Made by a program: the position numbers and the translations under genes
Source: Deferribacteraceae bacterium UBA1873
Lineage (GTDB): Bacteria; Chrysiogenota; Deferribacteres; Deferribacterales; Flexistipitaceae
Assembly: GCA_002338145.1 (NCBI GenBank)
Contig: DDHP01000042.1
Coordinates: forward strand, 2,373 to 35,241
Length of the DNA: 32,869 nt
Direction: 5' to 3'
Notes under the pieces: model-generated
What the model saw: only the letters and a program-made list of their open reading frames with translations
What the model was told of the DNA's origin: nothing
Databases searched by the model: none
Shown: in pieces, positions 1 to 8,620 of the stretch
Position numbering within the stretch: the stretch's first letter is position 1
Layout: every line of letters starts with the position of its first letter

Positions 1-950
1 ATATCTTCAGTTCTTTCCCTTAATGCAGGGACATTTATAGGAATCACATTCAGTCTATAGTACAGATCTTCTCTGAATTTTCCGTTTTTTACCAATTCCC
101 ATAAATTTTTATTTGTTGCGGCGATTATTCTGGTATCTGTTTTTATAGATTTCCTTCCGCCGATTTTAAAAAACTCTTTATCCTGCAAAAACAACAACAG
201 TTTCGATTGGGCTGAAAACGGCAGTTCAGAAATTTCATCGAGAAATACCGTTCCTTTGTCAGCCGACTCGAAAATTCCAAGCTTACCCTTTTTGTCAGCC
301 CCGGTGAAGGCTCCCGGCTCATATCCGAAAAGTTCTGATTCTATCAAACCTTCCGGAATAGCCCCGCAATTTACTTTTAAAAATTTATTGTTTTTTCTAT
401 TGCTTGTTCTGTGCACCAATTCGGCTACCACGCTTTTGCCCACACCTGTTTCGCCGGTGAGTAATATTGTGGTACTGGTATTAGAAAGTTTAAGAACTGT
501 GTCTATTACCTCTGTCATTTTTTCGCTTGTGGCGATAAAACCTTCTTCTTTCAAATAAGAGTCTCTGGCAGTATCTTTGTCCAGCACATCGTTATACTTT
601 ATCACTGTTAAATCCCATATAGTATTAATAATTAATTCTATTTCGTTATTATCATTAAGAATAGGTCTGCCTTTTACTAAGAGATTTTTGCCGGTCTTTG
701 TTTTATAGGTTATTGTCGCAGGTTTTTTGCGCTCAAGGACAAGCAGGCTTGCTGCACCTGAAAAATATTTGTAATGATGAACCAAATCGTAAAGTGTCTT
801 TCCGACAAGCTCTTCATTGGCAAATCCGGACATCTTCTCGTATGTCTTATTAACAAGAAGAGTCCTGCCCTCGCCGTCCACTACATATATCCCATTGTAT
901 ACATTATCAAAGATCGTTCTAAAGAATTTCTCGTCAAAACCAAATCTCAT
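1..950 (-). CDS. Sigma-54-dependent transcriptional activator, PAS plus AAA+ (partial)
   Basis: This is the first 316 codons of an enhancer-binding protein that remodels RNA polymerase carrying sigma-54; the C-terminal part, with the expected HTH, lies beyond the left edge. Residues about 8-118 look like a PAS sensor domain (GIYVVD, SGFANEELVGK). Residues about 138-316 are the AAA+ sigma-54 interaction domain, with Walker A GETGVGKS at 166-173, the sigma-54 contact loop GAFTGA at 213-218 and Walker B GTVFLDEI at 233-240. The ATG at 950 has a GAAGGA ribosome site just upstream. No receiver domain precedes the AAA+ module, so it is not a typical FlrC/NtrC response regulator; the PAS ligand is unknown. 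It could serve the sigma-54 promoters of the flagellar locus downstream, but that is inference. The family call is secure. Confidence 0.93.
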   Translation of the reverse strand, partial: MRFGFDEKFFRTIFDNVYNGIYVVDGEGRTLLVNKTYEKMSGFANEELVGKTLYDLVHHYKYFSGAASLLVLERKKPATITYKTKTGKNLLVKGRPILNDNNEIELIINTIWDLTVIKYNDVLDKDTARDSYLKEEGFIATSEKMTEVIDTVLKLSNTSTTILLTGETGVGKSVVAELVHRTSNRKNNKFLKVNCGAIPEGLIESELFGYEPGAFTGADKKGKLGIFESADKGTVFLDEISELPFSAQSKLLLFLQDKEFFKIGGRKSIKTDTRIIAATNKNLWELVKNGKFREDLYYRLNVIPINVPALRERTED

Positions 951-1361
951 ATAAGATCCTTCAGCTTCTAATATTTTGTAATTTTAAACTAAAAATATAT
1001 TTTTACAACAAATTAGTCTGGTTAGCCCCAAATTCAGCATTATTTTCACAATACAAGCTGCCGATATTAATTAAAAATAATCGTTATACTGGTGTCAACA
1101 GGTGGACATAAGCATAAATTTTTAGCTCTCTGCTGCCAAAAGCATGTAACCTTCGTTACAAAAACTCTTGCTGGAAAAATAGAGCAGCACCTGAGCTAGC
1201 AAAATTGACATATGCAATTTAAGCAATAGCCGGGGGAGTACATATAAGTTAACACATTGCCTATAACCCAAAATGACCGGAGTAAAAGTTTGTCTGTGGC
1301 AAAAAACAGTAGTAAGTCTAACCAAACGGACGTTTCTACTTAAACGTTTTTATTGCGTTGT
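951..1361. other. Intergenic region with no convincing gene
   Basis: This stretch separates two minus-strand genes. The only open frame of note (1122-1325, minus) has no good ribosome site and an unlikely composition. It holds small dyads: TGTAAC-CTTC-GTTACA at 1145-1160, AAATTG/CAATTT at 1202-1220 and ACGTTT/AAACGT at 1330-1347. None has a T-run in the direction needed to end the permease transcript, except perhaps the weak CTTTT that follows the first on the minus strand. A 16-base motif at 1055-1070 recurs at 2410-2425. The promoter of the sigma-54 activator should lie here, but I cannot pick it out. Confidence 0.5.
1055..1070 (+). repeat. Direct repeat copy 1 beside the AEC permease gene
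   Basis: AAGCTGCCGATATTAA here matches AAGCAGCCGATATTAA at 2410-2425 in 15 of 16 positions, in the same orientation. The two copies sit in the intergenic regions on either side of the permease gene. The core resembles a sigma-28 -10 element, but there is no TAAA 15 bases upstream. Confidence 0.4.
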
Positions 1362-2279
1362 TCAAAACAAAAACCATAACCACATGATATATGTAAAAAG
1401 GGAAAAAACTGTTGTCAAAATAATACCGCTGCTTGCCACATCGGGATCACCTTCCATCGCTGAAGCCAAAACATAATTAACCGTTGCTGCAGGCGAAGAC
1501 AGCATTATTACCAGAACCTTATCCGGCAGACTCAACTTTCCGTCAAGCAATTTCAGAGCAACAAAAGCAACCAGAGGCATCAAAATCAGTTTTATTAACA
1601 ATGTATTTGCAAGCAGTATTTTGTTACCTTTTACCATTTCACTTTTCATTGTTGCCCCAATACATAACAGTGCCAGCGGCAATGTAACCCCTGTCAATAA
1701 ATCCAGTGTTTCTTTTACAAAATTATATAACTCAATCTGCAGTAAAGAAAAAATAATACCCAGTATACATGCAATGGCTAAAGGATTAAAAAGTGTATTT
1801 TTAATAAAAATCCACAAACTTACTGTTTTGGAAGAGCCAACTGAAAGGGAAATAATAGACAAAAGATTCACAAGAGGGACAATAAAAGCCATCAGCAAAC
1901 TTGCAATCATCAAACCCTGATCGCCAAATGCATAATAACTTACGGGAAGACCCATATAGGCATAGTTCGCCCTGAAATTATTCATTGCAAATGTTCCCAC
2001 CTGGCTTTTAGAAATATTAAATATATTACCCATCAAAAAACTAAAAAAGAATATCCCAACCACAGAAACACACATAACAGTAAACAGTTTAAGATTAAAA
2101 GAGCTGTATATATGTGCCTGGGAAATTTTGTAAAATAACAGTGCAGGTAACAATACAAAAAAAATAAGTTTATTTGCCGAATTAATAAAATCCTGACGTA
2201 TCAGGTCAAACATGGACAAAAATTTGCCCAACCCCAAAACAATAAAGATAGGGGAAACAATATTAAGCAAATTCAGCAT
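1362..2279 (-). CDS. AEC-family (auxin efflux carrier/malate permease type) transporter
   Basis: This is an inner-membrane permease of about 305 residues, made almost entirely of hydrophobic segments in the five-plus-five helix pattern of the AEC (bile/arsenite/riboflavin superfamily-like) transporters. Family-like stretches are the N-terminal NIVSPIFIVLGLGK, the FRANYAYMGLPV segment after the fourth helix, and the C-terminal SSPAATVNYVLA. Bacterial members export or import small carboxylates such as malate; the substrate cannot be read from the sequence. A longer frame opens at 2309, but the ATG at 2279 has AAGGTGG immediately upstream and starts at the first membrane segment, so I prefer it. 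It stands alone between the sigma-54 activator gene and a divergent ruvB, and might be under that activator, though I saw no sigma-54 site upstream. Confidence 0.85.
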   Translation of the reverse strand: MLNLLNIVSPIFIVLGLGKFLSMFDLIRQDFINSANKLIFFVLLPALLFYKISQAHIYSSFNLKLFTVMCVSVVGIFFFSFLMGNIFNISKSQVGTFAMNNFRANYAYMGLPVSYYAFGDQGLMIASLLMAFIVPLVNLLSIISLSVGSSKTVSLWIFIKNTLFNPLAIACILGIIFSLLQIELYNFVKETLDLLTGVTLPLALLCIGATMKSEMVKGNKILLANTLLIKLILMPLVAFVALKLLDGKLSLPDKVLVIMLSSPAATVNYVLASAMEGDPDVASSGIILTTVFSLFTYIMWLWFLF

Positions 2280-2409
2280 ATTACCACCTTCGATAATCTC
2301 CACAATCATATTCTTTTTTTATGAAAAATTCAAATTTTCTTCACTGCAACACCTCAAAAACTACTCAGTCATAAATTTTACAATAGGTTAAACTGATAGC
2401 TGGATTTTG

Positions 2410-2425
2410 AAGCAGCCGATATTAA
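2410..2425 (+). repeat. Direct repeat copy 2 beside the AEC permease gene
   Basis: AAGCAGCCGATATTAA is the second copy of the 16-base motif found at 1055-1070. It lies between the divergent permease and ruvB genes, so it could be an operator or a leftover of a recombination event. No function is assigned. Confidence 0.4.
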
Positions 2426-2492
2426 AAATATTCTTAATTGGGAAAAATGGGAGGGCATGAGAAATATAGAACATTGCAATTTCTTTTATTTA

Positions 2493-2522
2493 TTGATATT
2501 TTATATTAGCTACCAATAAATT
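2493..2522 (+). promoter_or_regulatory. Candidate sigma-70 promoter of ruvB-radA-fabI
   Basis: TTGATA (2493-2498) is followed after 18 bases by TAAATT (2517-2522). The -35 matches consensus at five of six positions and the -10 at four of six. The start codon at 2546 follows with AAAGGAG at about 2535. This is plausible but AT-rich DNA gives many such matches. Confidence 0.35.
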
Positions 2523-2545
2523 TACACCTGAGTAAAGGAGCAACA

Positions 2546-3640
2546 ATGATTAATAAAGAATCCAAATATAATGAAGAAAAAAGTGACATCTTTTCAAAAG
2601 ACAAGCTTGTTGAAGATACAGCAAGTCAGTCAATCAGGCCAAAAATTCTGGATGAGTATATAGGACAGTCCAAAATAAAAGAAAATCTAAAGGTTTTTTT
2701 AGAAGCAGCAAAAAACAGAAATGAAAGCCTGGATCACTGCCTTTTTTACGGTCCTCCGGGGTTAGGTAAGACCACATTAGCCACAATTATAGCAAACGAA
2801 CTTGGTGTTAACATAAAAGCCACTAGCGGTCCTGTCATAGAAAAACCGGGAGATTTGGCAGCCGTCTTAACAAACCTTTCAGAAGGTGATGTCCTTTTTA
2901 TCGATGAAATACACAGACTTCATTCCAGTGTAGAAGAAATCCTTTATCCTGCAATGGAAGATTTTCAGCTTGATATTATTATTGGCCAGGGACCAGCGGC
3001 ACGAACAATCAAAATAGATCTGGAACGATTTACCCTAATCGGCGCCACCACAAGGATGGGTTTGTTAACTTCCCCATTAAGGGACCGTTTTGGAATGATT
3101 TTCAGACTGGAATTTTACGGAAACAATGAGCTTACCGACATTATCATAAGAGCCGGAGAAGTAATGAATCTTACCATAGCACAGGATGCGGCAGAAGAAA
3201 TAGCAAAGCGTTGCAGAGGAACACCGAGGGTAGCTCACAGAATTCTAAGACGGATAAGAGATTTTGCCGATGTTTATAATAAAGGTATAATCGAAAAAGA
3301 AATAGCTGCTCACGGTTTGGATCGTTTGGAAATTGACAGTCTGGGGCTTGATACATCTGACAGGAGATATCTGGAATCGATAATAAAAAAATATGATGGC
3401 GGTCCGGTGGGTGTAGACACAATAGCGGCAACATTATCCGAAGAAAGAGACACTCTGGAAGATGTAATAGAGCCTTTTCTTATTTATTGCGGTTTTATAA
3501 AAAAAACACCCAGAGGAAGAATGGCAACGGCCAGAGCTTATGAACACCTTGACCTCGGCCCTGCAATTCACCCCGATAGCGGAAATTATCAAATTACAGT
3601 TGACGATTTATTGCAAAACAATGACGAATCTACAAACTGA
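2546..3640 (+). CDS. ruvB: Holliday junction branch migration helicase RuvB
   Basis: RuvB is the hexameric AAA+ motor that, with RuvA, drives branch migration of Holliday junctions in recombinational repair. The 364 residues contain Walker A GPPGLGKT (69-76), Walker B with DEIH (120-123), the GATTR sensor segment (166-170), PLRDRFG near 177-183 carrying the arginine-finger region, and the sensor-2 motif GTPRVAHR near 225. The C-terminal winged helix ends with the typical RTPRGR-like segment (here KTPRGRMAT). The protein is slightly long because about 25 residues precede the usual RPK-LDEYIGQ start. AAAGGAG lies 4 bases before the ATG. It heads a run with radA and fabI; ruvA and ruvC are not in the window. 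Confidence 0.97.
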   Translation: MINKESKYNEEKSDIFSKDKLVEDTASQSIRPKILDEYIGQSKIKENLKVFLEAAKNRNESLDHCLFYGPPGLGKTTLATIIANELGVNIKATSGPVIEKPGDLAAVLTNLSEGDVLFIDEIHRLHSSVEEILYPAMEDFQLDIIIGQGPAARTIKIDLERFTLIGATTRMGLLTSPLRDRFGMIFRLEFYGNNELTDIIIRAGEVMNLTIAQDAAEEIAKRCRGTPRVAHRILRRIRDFADVYNKGIIEKEIAAHGLDRLEIDSLGLDTSDRRYLESIIKKYDGGPVGVDTIAATLSEERDTLEDVIEPFLIYCGFIKKTPRGRMATARAYEHLDLGPAIHPDSGNYQITVDDLLQNNDESTN

Positions 3641-3687
3641 TATTTTAAACTGTACAACCTTATCGGAGCAAAGGTATAAATAATATT

Positions 3688-5013
3688 ATGGCTAAACAGA
3701 GAGTAAATTACATATGCAATCAGTGCGGATACCTCAGCCCAAAGTGGTCGGGGCGCTGTCCGGAATGTGGCAGCTGGAACAGCATGGAGGAAAAGTTTCC
3801 TGAGACTGATAAAAAGTACTCAACAAACAAGAAAAATGTGGATATTGTCAAACTGAAGGATGTCAGTGGCATAGATGTAGACAGACTTTCCACCGGTATT
3901 TCGGAACTCGACCAGGTATTAGGCGGTGGAAGCGTAAAAGGCTCTGTTGTTTTGGTTGGGGGAGAACCCGGTGTAGGCAAATCCACAATTATGCTGCAGG
4001 TTGCCTCTGTCTTTTCCGAAAATGCGAAGAAAGTGCTTTACGTTTCCTCCGAGGAATCAAGACCTCAGATAAAAATGAGAGCAAACAGACTTAATCTCTC
4101 AAATATGGATCTTGATATTCTGAGCACTACAGATTTTAGCGATGTTGAAAGTATTATAACCACAAAAATATATGATTTTTTGGTTTTGGATTCTGTACAA
4201 ACAATAGCATCTGCTGAGCTTAAATCTCCTGCCGGTACGGTTAGCCAGGTAAAATTTATTACTTACAAATTAGTAGAATATGCAAAATCTTCAGGATTGA
4301 CCGTTTTTATTGTGGGGCAAGTAACCAAAGAAGGGGCAATCGCAGGCCCGAAAATTCTGGAGCATCTTGTGGACACGGTCCTCTACTTTGAAGGTGACTA
4401 TTCAAAAGGTATAAGGATATTAAGGGCAGTGAAAAATCGTTTTGGCTCAACCAACGAGGTGGGTTTATTTGAAATGAGAAATGAAGGTTTGGTGGAAATA
4501 AGCGGTTTTGAATTTTTAGAAGATACAGAGAATACCGCCGGAAAAGTTTTGACCTCGGTAATGGAAGGCACCAGGGCTTTTTTGGTGGAAGTGCAGGCTC
4601 TGGTAAGCAATACATATTTTAACTTTCCCAAGAGAAACGCTAACGGATTTGATTTAAACAGGCTGCAGATGCTTCTTGCAATTGTGGAAAAGAGATGCGG
4701 TCTTAACCTTGCCGGTGCAGATGTTTTTCTGAATATTGCAGGAGGTCTAAAGATTAACGAAACATCAGCTGATTTGGCTGTTTGTGCTTGCCTTATTTCG
4801 TCGTTTAATGACACCAAGCCCCCGGCAAATGCTCTTTTTCTGGGAGAAGTGGGACTTACAGGAGAAGTACGAATACCGGCCAACATTGACAGCAGACTGA
4901 AAGAAGCTGAAAAATTCGGATTAAAAACGGTCTTTCTGCCTGATTGTGATATGAAATTTAAAGGCGAAATAATCAGAATCAATTACATAAACGATATAAA
5001 TAAATATCTTTAA
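3688..5013 (+). CDS. radA: DNA repair protein RadA (Sms)
   Basis: RadA is a hexameric DnaB-like branch-migration helicase that helps RecA extend strand exchange. The 441 residues show the N-terminal C4 zinc finger with Cys10, Cys13, Cys24 and Cys27, the RecA-like ATPase with Walker A GEPGVGKS (92-99), the diagnostic KNRFG motif at 249-253, and a C-terminal Lon-protease-like domain (ADVFLNIAGGLKI, FLGEVGLTGEVR) that lacks the catalytic Ser-Lys pair role in this family. It starts 47 bases after ruvB, with AAAGG rather far (about 13 bases) before the ATG. Pairing with ruvB makes this a recombination-repair gene run. Confidence 0.96.
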   Translation: MAKQRVNYICNQCGYLSPKWSGRCPECGSWNSMEEKFPETDKKYSTNKKNVDIVKLKDVSGIDVDRLSTGISELDQVLGGGSVKGSVVLVGGEPGVGKSTIMLQVASVFSENAKKVLYVSSEESRPQIKMRANRLNLSNMDLDILSTTDFSDVESIITTKIYDFLVLDSVQTIASAELKSPAGTVSQVKFITYKLVEYAKSSGLTVFIVGQVTKEGAIAGPKILEHLVDTVLYFEGDYSKGIRILRAVKNRFGSTNEVGLFEMRNEGLVEISGFEFLEDTENTAGKVLTSVMEGTRAFLVEVQALVSNTYFNFPKRNANGFDLNRLQMLLAIVEKRCGLNLAGADVFLNIAGGLKINETSADLAVCACLISSFNDTKPPANALFLGEVGLTGEVRIPANIDSRLKEAEKFGLKTVFLPDCDMKFKGEIIRINYINDINKYL

Positions 5014-5031
5014 TATTAAAAGGAGGTCTTC

Positions 5032-5796
5032 ATGGATTTAAAAGGTAAGAAAGCGCTTATTTTCGGAGTTGCAAATCAAAAATCTATAGCCTATTCAATA
5101 GCCAAAAGATTAAAAGCAGAAGGGGTGGAACTGGGATTCACCTACGCAGGTGAAAAATTGCAAAGAAGGGTTGAGCCCATATCAGAAGAGCTGGGGGGAA
5201 TCTTTTGTGTAAAATGCGATGTTACAAGTGATGAAGATATTAAAAATACTTTTGAAATAACAAAAGAAAAATTGGGAAACATTGATATATTGGTTCACGC
5301 TGTAGCTTTTGCTCCGGCTGAAGATTTGAAGGGCAGATTTGTGGATACAAGCAGAGAAGGCTTTAGAATTGCCATGGATATAAGTGCTTATTCTCTGGTG
5401 GCATTGGCAAAACATGCAGAGCCGTTAATGGGAGAAGGCTCAAGCATCATAGCAATGACTTACTACGGTTCTGTAAAAGTTGTTCACAACTATAATGTTA
5501 TGGGTGTAGCCAAGGCAGCTTTAGAATCATCTGTCAGATATCTGGCCAATGATTTAGGAGAAAAAGGAATAAAAGTTAATGCCATTTCCGCCGGTCCCAT
5601 AAAAACACTGGCTGCAAGCGGCATATCAGGATTCAAAACAATACTTGCTCAGATAGAAAAACGTTCACCGTTAAAAAGAAATGTTACAGGAGACGATGTG
5701 GCCAATACCGCTGTTTATTTAAGCAGTAACCTATCAAGTGGAGTTACCGGTGAAGTTATTTATGTAGACAGTGGATACAATATTTTAGGAATATAA
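5032..5796 (+). CDS. fabI: Enoyl-[acyl-carrier-protein] reductase FabI
   Basis: FabI catalyses the last reduction of each fatty-acid elongation cycle, reducing trans-2-enoyl-ACP with NADH (or NADPH) in the cytoplasm. The 254 residues form a divergent short-chain dehydrogenase. Residues 12-20 (GVANQKSIA) replace the usual glycine-rich loop in the way typical of FabI. The catalytic Tyr154 and Lys161 are spaced Y-x6-K (YNVMGVAK), and NAISAGPIKTLAASGI follows at 183-198. A textbook AAAGGAGG lies before the ATG and only 18 bases separate it from radA, so it is probably co-transcribed with the repair genes. The family is the target of triclosan-type inhibitors. Confidence 0.97.
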   Translation: MDLKGKKALIFGVANQKSIAYSIAKRLKAEGVELGFTYAGEKLQRRVEPISEELGGIFCVKCDVTSDEDIKNTFEITKEKLGNIDILVHAVAFAPAEDLKGRFVDTSREGFRIAMDISAYSLVALAKHAEPLMGEGSSIIAMTYYGSVKVVHNYNVMGVAKAALESSVRYLANDLGEKGIKVNAISAGPIKTLAASGISGFKTILAQIEKRSPLKRNVTGDDVANTAVYLSSNLSSGVTGEVIYVDSGYNILGI

Positions 5797-5808
5797 TAAC
5801 TATCTCTT

Positions 5809-5842
5809 AGACAGGCAGTTTGTTTATGCAGACCGCCTGTCT
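5809..5842. terminator. Hairpin between convergent fabI and LysM genes
   Basis: AGACAGGC (5809-5816) pairs perfectly with GCCTGTCT (5835-5842) around an 18-base loop. It lies 13 bases after the fabI stop and 37 bases from the stop of the convergent LysM gene. There is no good T-run on either side, so termination may need Rho or rely on the stem alone. Confidence 0.5.
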
Positions 5843-5878
5843 GATGTGCTTTAACAGGAAAATACAAGCTAAAAATTA

Positions 5879-6868
5879 TTACCTGATAGCAACTTTATGG
5901 AGTACTACATCATCCCCTATTAAAATTTCCCGTTTACTGTCCAAAATAAGAGCGGTGGCTGTTTCACTACCGGTATAGATAACCTGAACTGTACCTATAT
6001 GAACACTCCTGGCAAAACCGTTTTCATCTACCTGCTGGTATACTTTTAGTATATCCCCATTTTTTATATTATCCTGCTTACCCAAACTTATGATACATCT
6101 GTAACCTTCACTTGAAACACGCATGTCATATGTCGTATAAAGTATTTCACCGATAATACCCGAATTCACCACCCTGTATCCGGAAGGCTTTGGAAACGAA
6201 TATTCTCTGTACATGTCAGCATAAAATCCTTTTTGGATGGATTCAAAAGACTTGATAATTTTTACCAGTGCGCTTCGAGAATCGGTCTCCACAATCTCTC
6301 CGATACCGGCCGTTTTATAAACTGTACCCAATTCGGTTTTCTTTATTTTAATGTAAAGAAATACAAAAGCCCCTTTTTGGATGTCCCGTTTTGTTGCATT
6401 TATCCTAACAAGATCATTTGTTGCCACATATGCTTTGTTGGACTCAGTGGACACCACTTTAAATGGTGGAGGGGATTCCATAACAAGTTCCAGGTTATTA
6501 ATCCGTTTAAAGTTAACCTTATAAAAAGGCATTCTAGATTCATATGCGTACATTTCAGATTCCGTTTTAACTGAATTTGTTGTAAATTTTTCACCAGAAG
6601 ACAATTTCATAATTCCCTCATCATCCCCAAGACGGAATGTTTCACCGCCATAAATAACAGGAATGACAACATTATTTTCAGGATATATCAAATCAGGGTC
6701 ATCGATTCGGACATTATATTTCCAGATAATAGGCCATTTAAAATTATCCTTGTAAAATTTACCGGAAATATCCCACAACGTGTCTCCCTTTTTTATAGTG
6801 TAGTTTTCTTCTCCGTAAACATTGCCAAAAAGAAAGAAAATACAAATAAAAAAGATTATTCTGTACAT
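5879..6868 (-). CDS. Secreted LysM-domain protein of unknown function
   Basis: The 329-residue product begins with a signal peptide (hydrophobic residues 2-19, VYGEE cleavage region), so it acts outside the inner membrane. Residues about 22-70 form one LysM peptidoglycan-binding domain (YTIKKGDTLWDISGKFY, ending PENNVVIP). The remaining 260 residues are predicted mixed beta structure that I do not recognise; similar LysM-plus-unknown-tail proteins are common in Gram-negative sulfate and metal reducers. Only 3 bases separate its ATG from the stop of the upstream cpoB-like gene, and its GGGAG ribosome site lies inside that gene's last codons, which implies translational coupling. A role in cell-wall binding is likely; catalysis is not evident. 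Confidence 0.85.
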   Translation of the reverse strand: MYRIIFFICIFFLFGNVYGEENYTIKKGDTLWDISGKFYKDNFKWPIIWKYNVRIDDPDLIYPENNVVIPVIYGGETFRLGDDEGIMKLSSGEKFTTNSVKTESEMYAYESRMPFYKVNFKRINNLELVMESPPPFKVVSTESNKAYVATNDLVRINATKRDIQKGAFVFLYIKIKKTELGTVYKTAGIGEIVETDSRSALVKIIKSFESIQKGFYADMYREYSFPKPSGYRVVNSGIIGEILYTTYDMRVSSEGYRCIISLGKQDNIKNGDILKVYQQVDENGFARSVHIGTVQVIYTGSETATALILDSKREILIGDDVVLHKVAIR

Positions 6869-6871
6869 AAC

Positions 6872-7642
6872 TTACTCCCATCTGGCTAAAAACTCAACTG
6901 CTCTACCGGCTTCATCGGAAGCAGGAAATTTTTGCTCCAGTTTTTTTAGTGTTTCCACCGCACGTTGTGTTTCACCTAACTCTTTATATGCCAATCCCAT
7001 TTTAAGGTAAGCAGCAGGCACTTTATTTCCTTCAGGATATTTTTCCAATAACTCTTCCAGAGTGGAAATGCAATTTTCATATTCATTCTGTGAGTAATAT
7101 GTTTCAGCTATCCAGTACTTGGCATTATCCGCTAAATCATCTTTAGGATAAAGAGAGAGAAATTCATTAAATTTTTGTCTGCTCTCATAGTATTTGCCCG
7201 ATTTATAAAGCTCGTAAGCATAACTGTAAAGACTGCCTTTATCAGTAAAATCATCTTCTAATATTATTATCTGGCTCTCGTCTTCAGAACTTTTATTGTC
7301 CACTGACTGCTCAATTTCACTCTTTGATTTTCCAGAGGCTGAAACACCGCCGCTGTTGCCCGACATTTTAAATCTCTCTTTAATAAGTGAGATTTCATTG
7401 GTCAAATACGTCACATCGTTGTTTATGTCCGATATAGCCTCTGAGTTAACATTGATATTTTCTTTGTTTACAGCGATTTTTCTGTCAAGTTCGTCATTTT
7501 CCATCTTAAGGTTGGCAACAGTTTTCTGTAAATCAATGATTTCTTCGTTCATATCGCTTATGCTCTGATTTATAGCATTATTTTTAGGTGCACAAGCAGC
7601 TGACAAAGCAACAATAACAAATAATAACAAGTACTTTTTCAT
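6872..7642 (-). CDS. ybgF: CpoB/YbgF-like lipoprotein with coiled coil and TPR repeats
   Basis: The 256-residue protein has a lipoprotein signal with lipobox LSAAC (Cys17), a heptad-rich coiled coil at about 25-92, a charged linker, and C-terminal tetratricopeptide repeats at about 128-250 (YAYELYKSGKYYESRQKF, AKYWIAETYYSQNEYENCI, AYLKMGLAYKELGETQRAV). That order matches YbgF/CpoB, which coordinates Tol-Pal constriction with peptidoglycan synthesis during division. No tol or pal gene is adjacent, unlike the usual context; instead it sits between cheV and a LysM gene. Its GGAGGGA ribosome site overlaps the cheV stop codon, so the three genes appear translationally coupled. Confidence 0.85.
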   Translation of the reverse strand: MKKYLLLFVIVALSAACAPKNNAINQSISDMNEEIIDLQKTVANLKMENDELDRKIAVNKENINVNSEAISDINNDVTYLTNEISLIKERFKMSGNSGGVSASGKSKSEIEQSVDNKSSEDESQIIILEDDFTDKGSLYSYAYELYKSGKYYESRQKFNEFLSLYPKDDLADNAKYWIAETYYSQNEYENCISTLEELLEKYPEGNKVPAAYLKMGLAYKELGETQRAVETLKKLEQKFPASDEAGRAVEFLARWE

Positions 7643-7647
7643 AAAAT

Positions 7648-8541
7648 CTATCCCTCCAACAAATATTTATCAATCGTCGAAATGACAATCCCCATATCTG
7701 GTTTGCTGATAAACTCATTTGCACCAATACCTGAAACCTTTTTTTCATTCTCTTCACTTGCCAGCGAAGAGAATACTATAACAGGCAAATTCTGAATTTT
7801 TTCATTCTCCCTTACCTTCTTTATAAGAAATGTCCCATCAGCAACAGGCATTTCCAGGTCCGTCAAGATAAGATCCGGCGTCTCTTTGTTTAATGCATCC
7901 AGCAAGTTCTTGCCATTTTCAAACACTTTTACCCTGTAACCGGACTGTTCAATATTATTTTTCAGAAGTTTCCTTATAACATTGGAATCCTCCGCAAGGA
8001 AAACCAGCTTATCCTGCCTCTCGGCAAACTTTGAAGTATCAATTTCAACGCTTTCCATACTGTCATTAGGGTTTATTTCGCTTATGATCTTTTCAAAATC
8101 CAAAAGCTGTATAAGCTTCTTGTTAACGTCCACAACCCCAAGCACAGAATCAGCAAGTCTGAAATCGGAAATCGAAGAGTAGTCTTTGATATCTGCCCAT
8201 GTAATCCGGTGTATTCTTGTAATATCATCAACAATAAAGCCGTTATACTGGTGATTAAAATATGTTACTATAACTTTAGCAGTATTCTCATCATAATCTG
8301 CCTTCAAATTAAGCCAAAATCCAAGATTAATTATAGGAATAACCTTTTGTCTGACATTAGCAGTTCCAATAACAGCAGGGTGAGAATCGGGCACTTTTAC
8401 AATTTTCGGCAGTTTTATAATTTCACGAACTTTCGCAACATTTATACCGAAATAATGTTTACGGTCAGCATTAATAAGAAATTCAACTATTTCAAACTCA
8501 TTAGTACCCACTTCCAAAAGTATATCGTGATTGACACCCAT
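7648..8541 (-). CDS. cheV: Chemotaxis coupling protein CheV (CheW-receiver fusion)
   Basis: CheV links chemoreceptors to CheA and adapts signalling through phosphorylation. The 297 residues comprise a CheW-like domain at about 15-155 (FLINADRKHYFGINVAKVREI, GTANVRQKVIPIINL, LGVVDVNKKLIQLLDFE) and a receiver domain at about 178-297. The receiver has the acidic pair Glu184-Asp185, phosphoacceptor Asp228 (LILTDLEMP), Ser259 in the switch position and Lys280. The ATG follows GCGGGG at about 7 bases. It is the first gene of a cheV-ybgF-LysM operon on the minus strand, divergent from ferritin, and the only chemotaxis gene in the window. Confidence 0.95.
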   Translation of the reverse strand: MGVNHDILLEVGTNEFEIVEFLINADRKHYFGINVAKVREIIKLPKIVKVPDSHPAVIGTANVRQKVIPIINLGFWLNLKADYDENTAKVIVTYFNHQYNGFIVDDITRIHRITWADIKDYSSISDFRLADSVLGVVDVNKKLIQLLDFEKIISEINPNDSMESVEIDTSKFAERQDKLVFLAEDSNVIRKLLKNNIEQSGYRVKVFENGKNLLDALNKETPDLILTDLEMPVADGTFLIKKVRENEKIQNLPVIVFSSLASEENEKKVSGIGANEFISKPDMGIVISTIDKYLLEG

Positions 8542-8591
8542 AACGAACCCCGCTAAAATATCATGTTGATATAATCTTACTTACAGTTTTA

Positions 8592-8620
8592 ATTATACCC
8601 GTATTAAAGTAATTTTACAA
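8592..8620 (-). promoter_or_regulatory. Candidate sigma-70 promoter of cheV operon
   Basis: Read on the minus strand, TTGTAA (8620-8615) is followed after 17 bases by a perfect TATAAT (8597-8592). It shares its -35 region with the divergent ferritin promoter. The cheV ATG lies 51 bases beyond the -10. Confidence 0.5.

Noticed and set aside
1060..1067. GCCGATAT as a sigma-28 -10 element
   Set aside because: Neither this copy nor the one at 2415 has TAAA at 15 bases upstream, and no gene follows properly at the first copy.
1122..1325. Open frame of 67 codons on the minus strand in the intergenic gap
   Set aside because: No ribosome site, odd composition and no resemblance to a known family; best treated as chance.
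1330..1347. Dyad ACGTTT/AAACGT as terminator of the AEC gene
   Set aside because: The T-run follows on the plus strand, the wrong direction for this minus-strand gene, and the stem is weak.
4398..4982. 194-codon frame antisense to radA
   Set aside because: It mirrors the third-position pattern of the strongly supported radA gene and has no family features.
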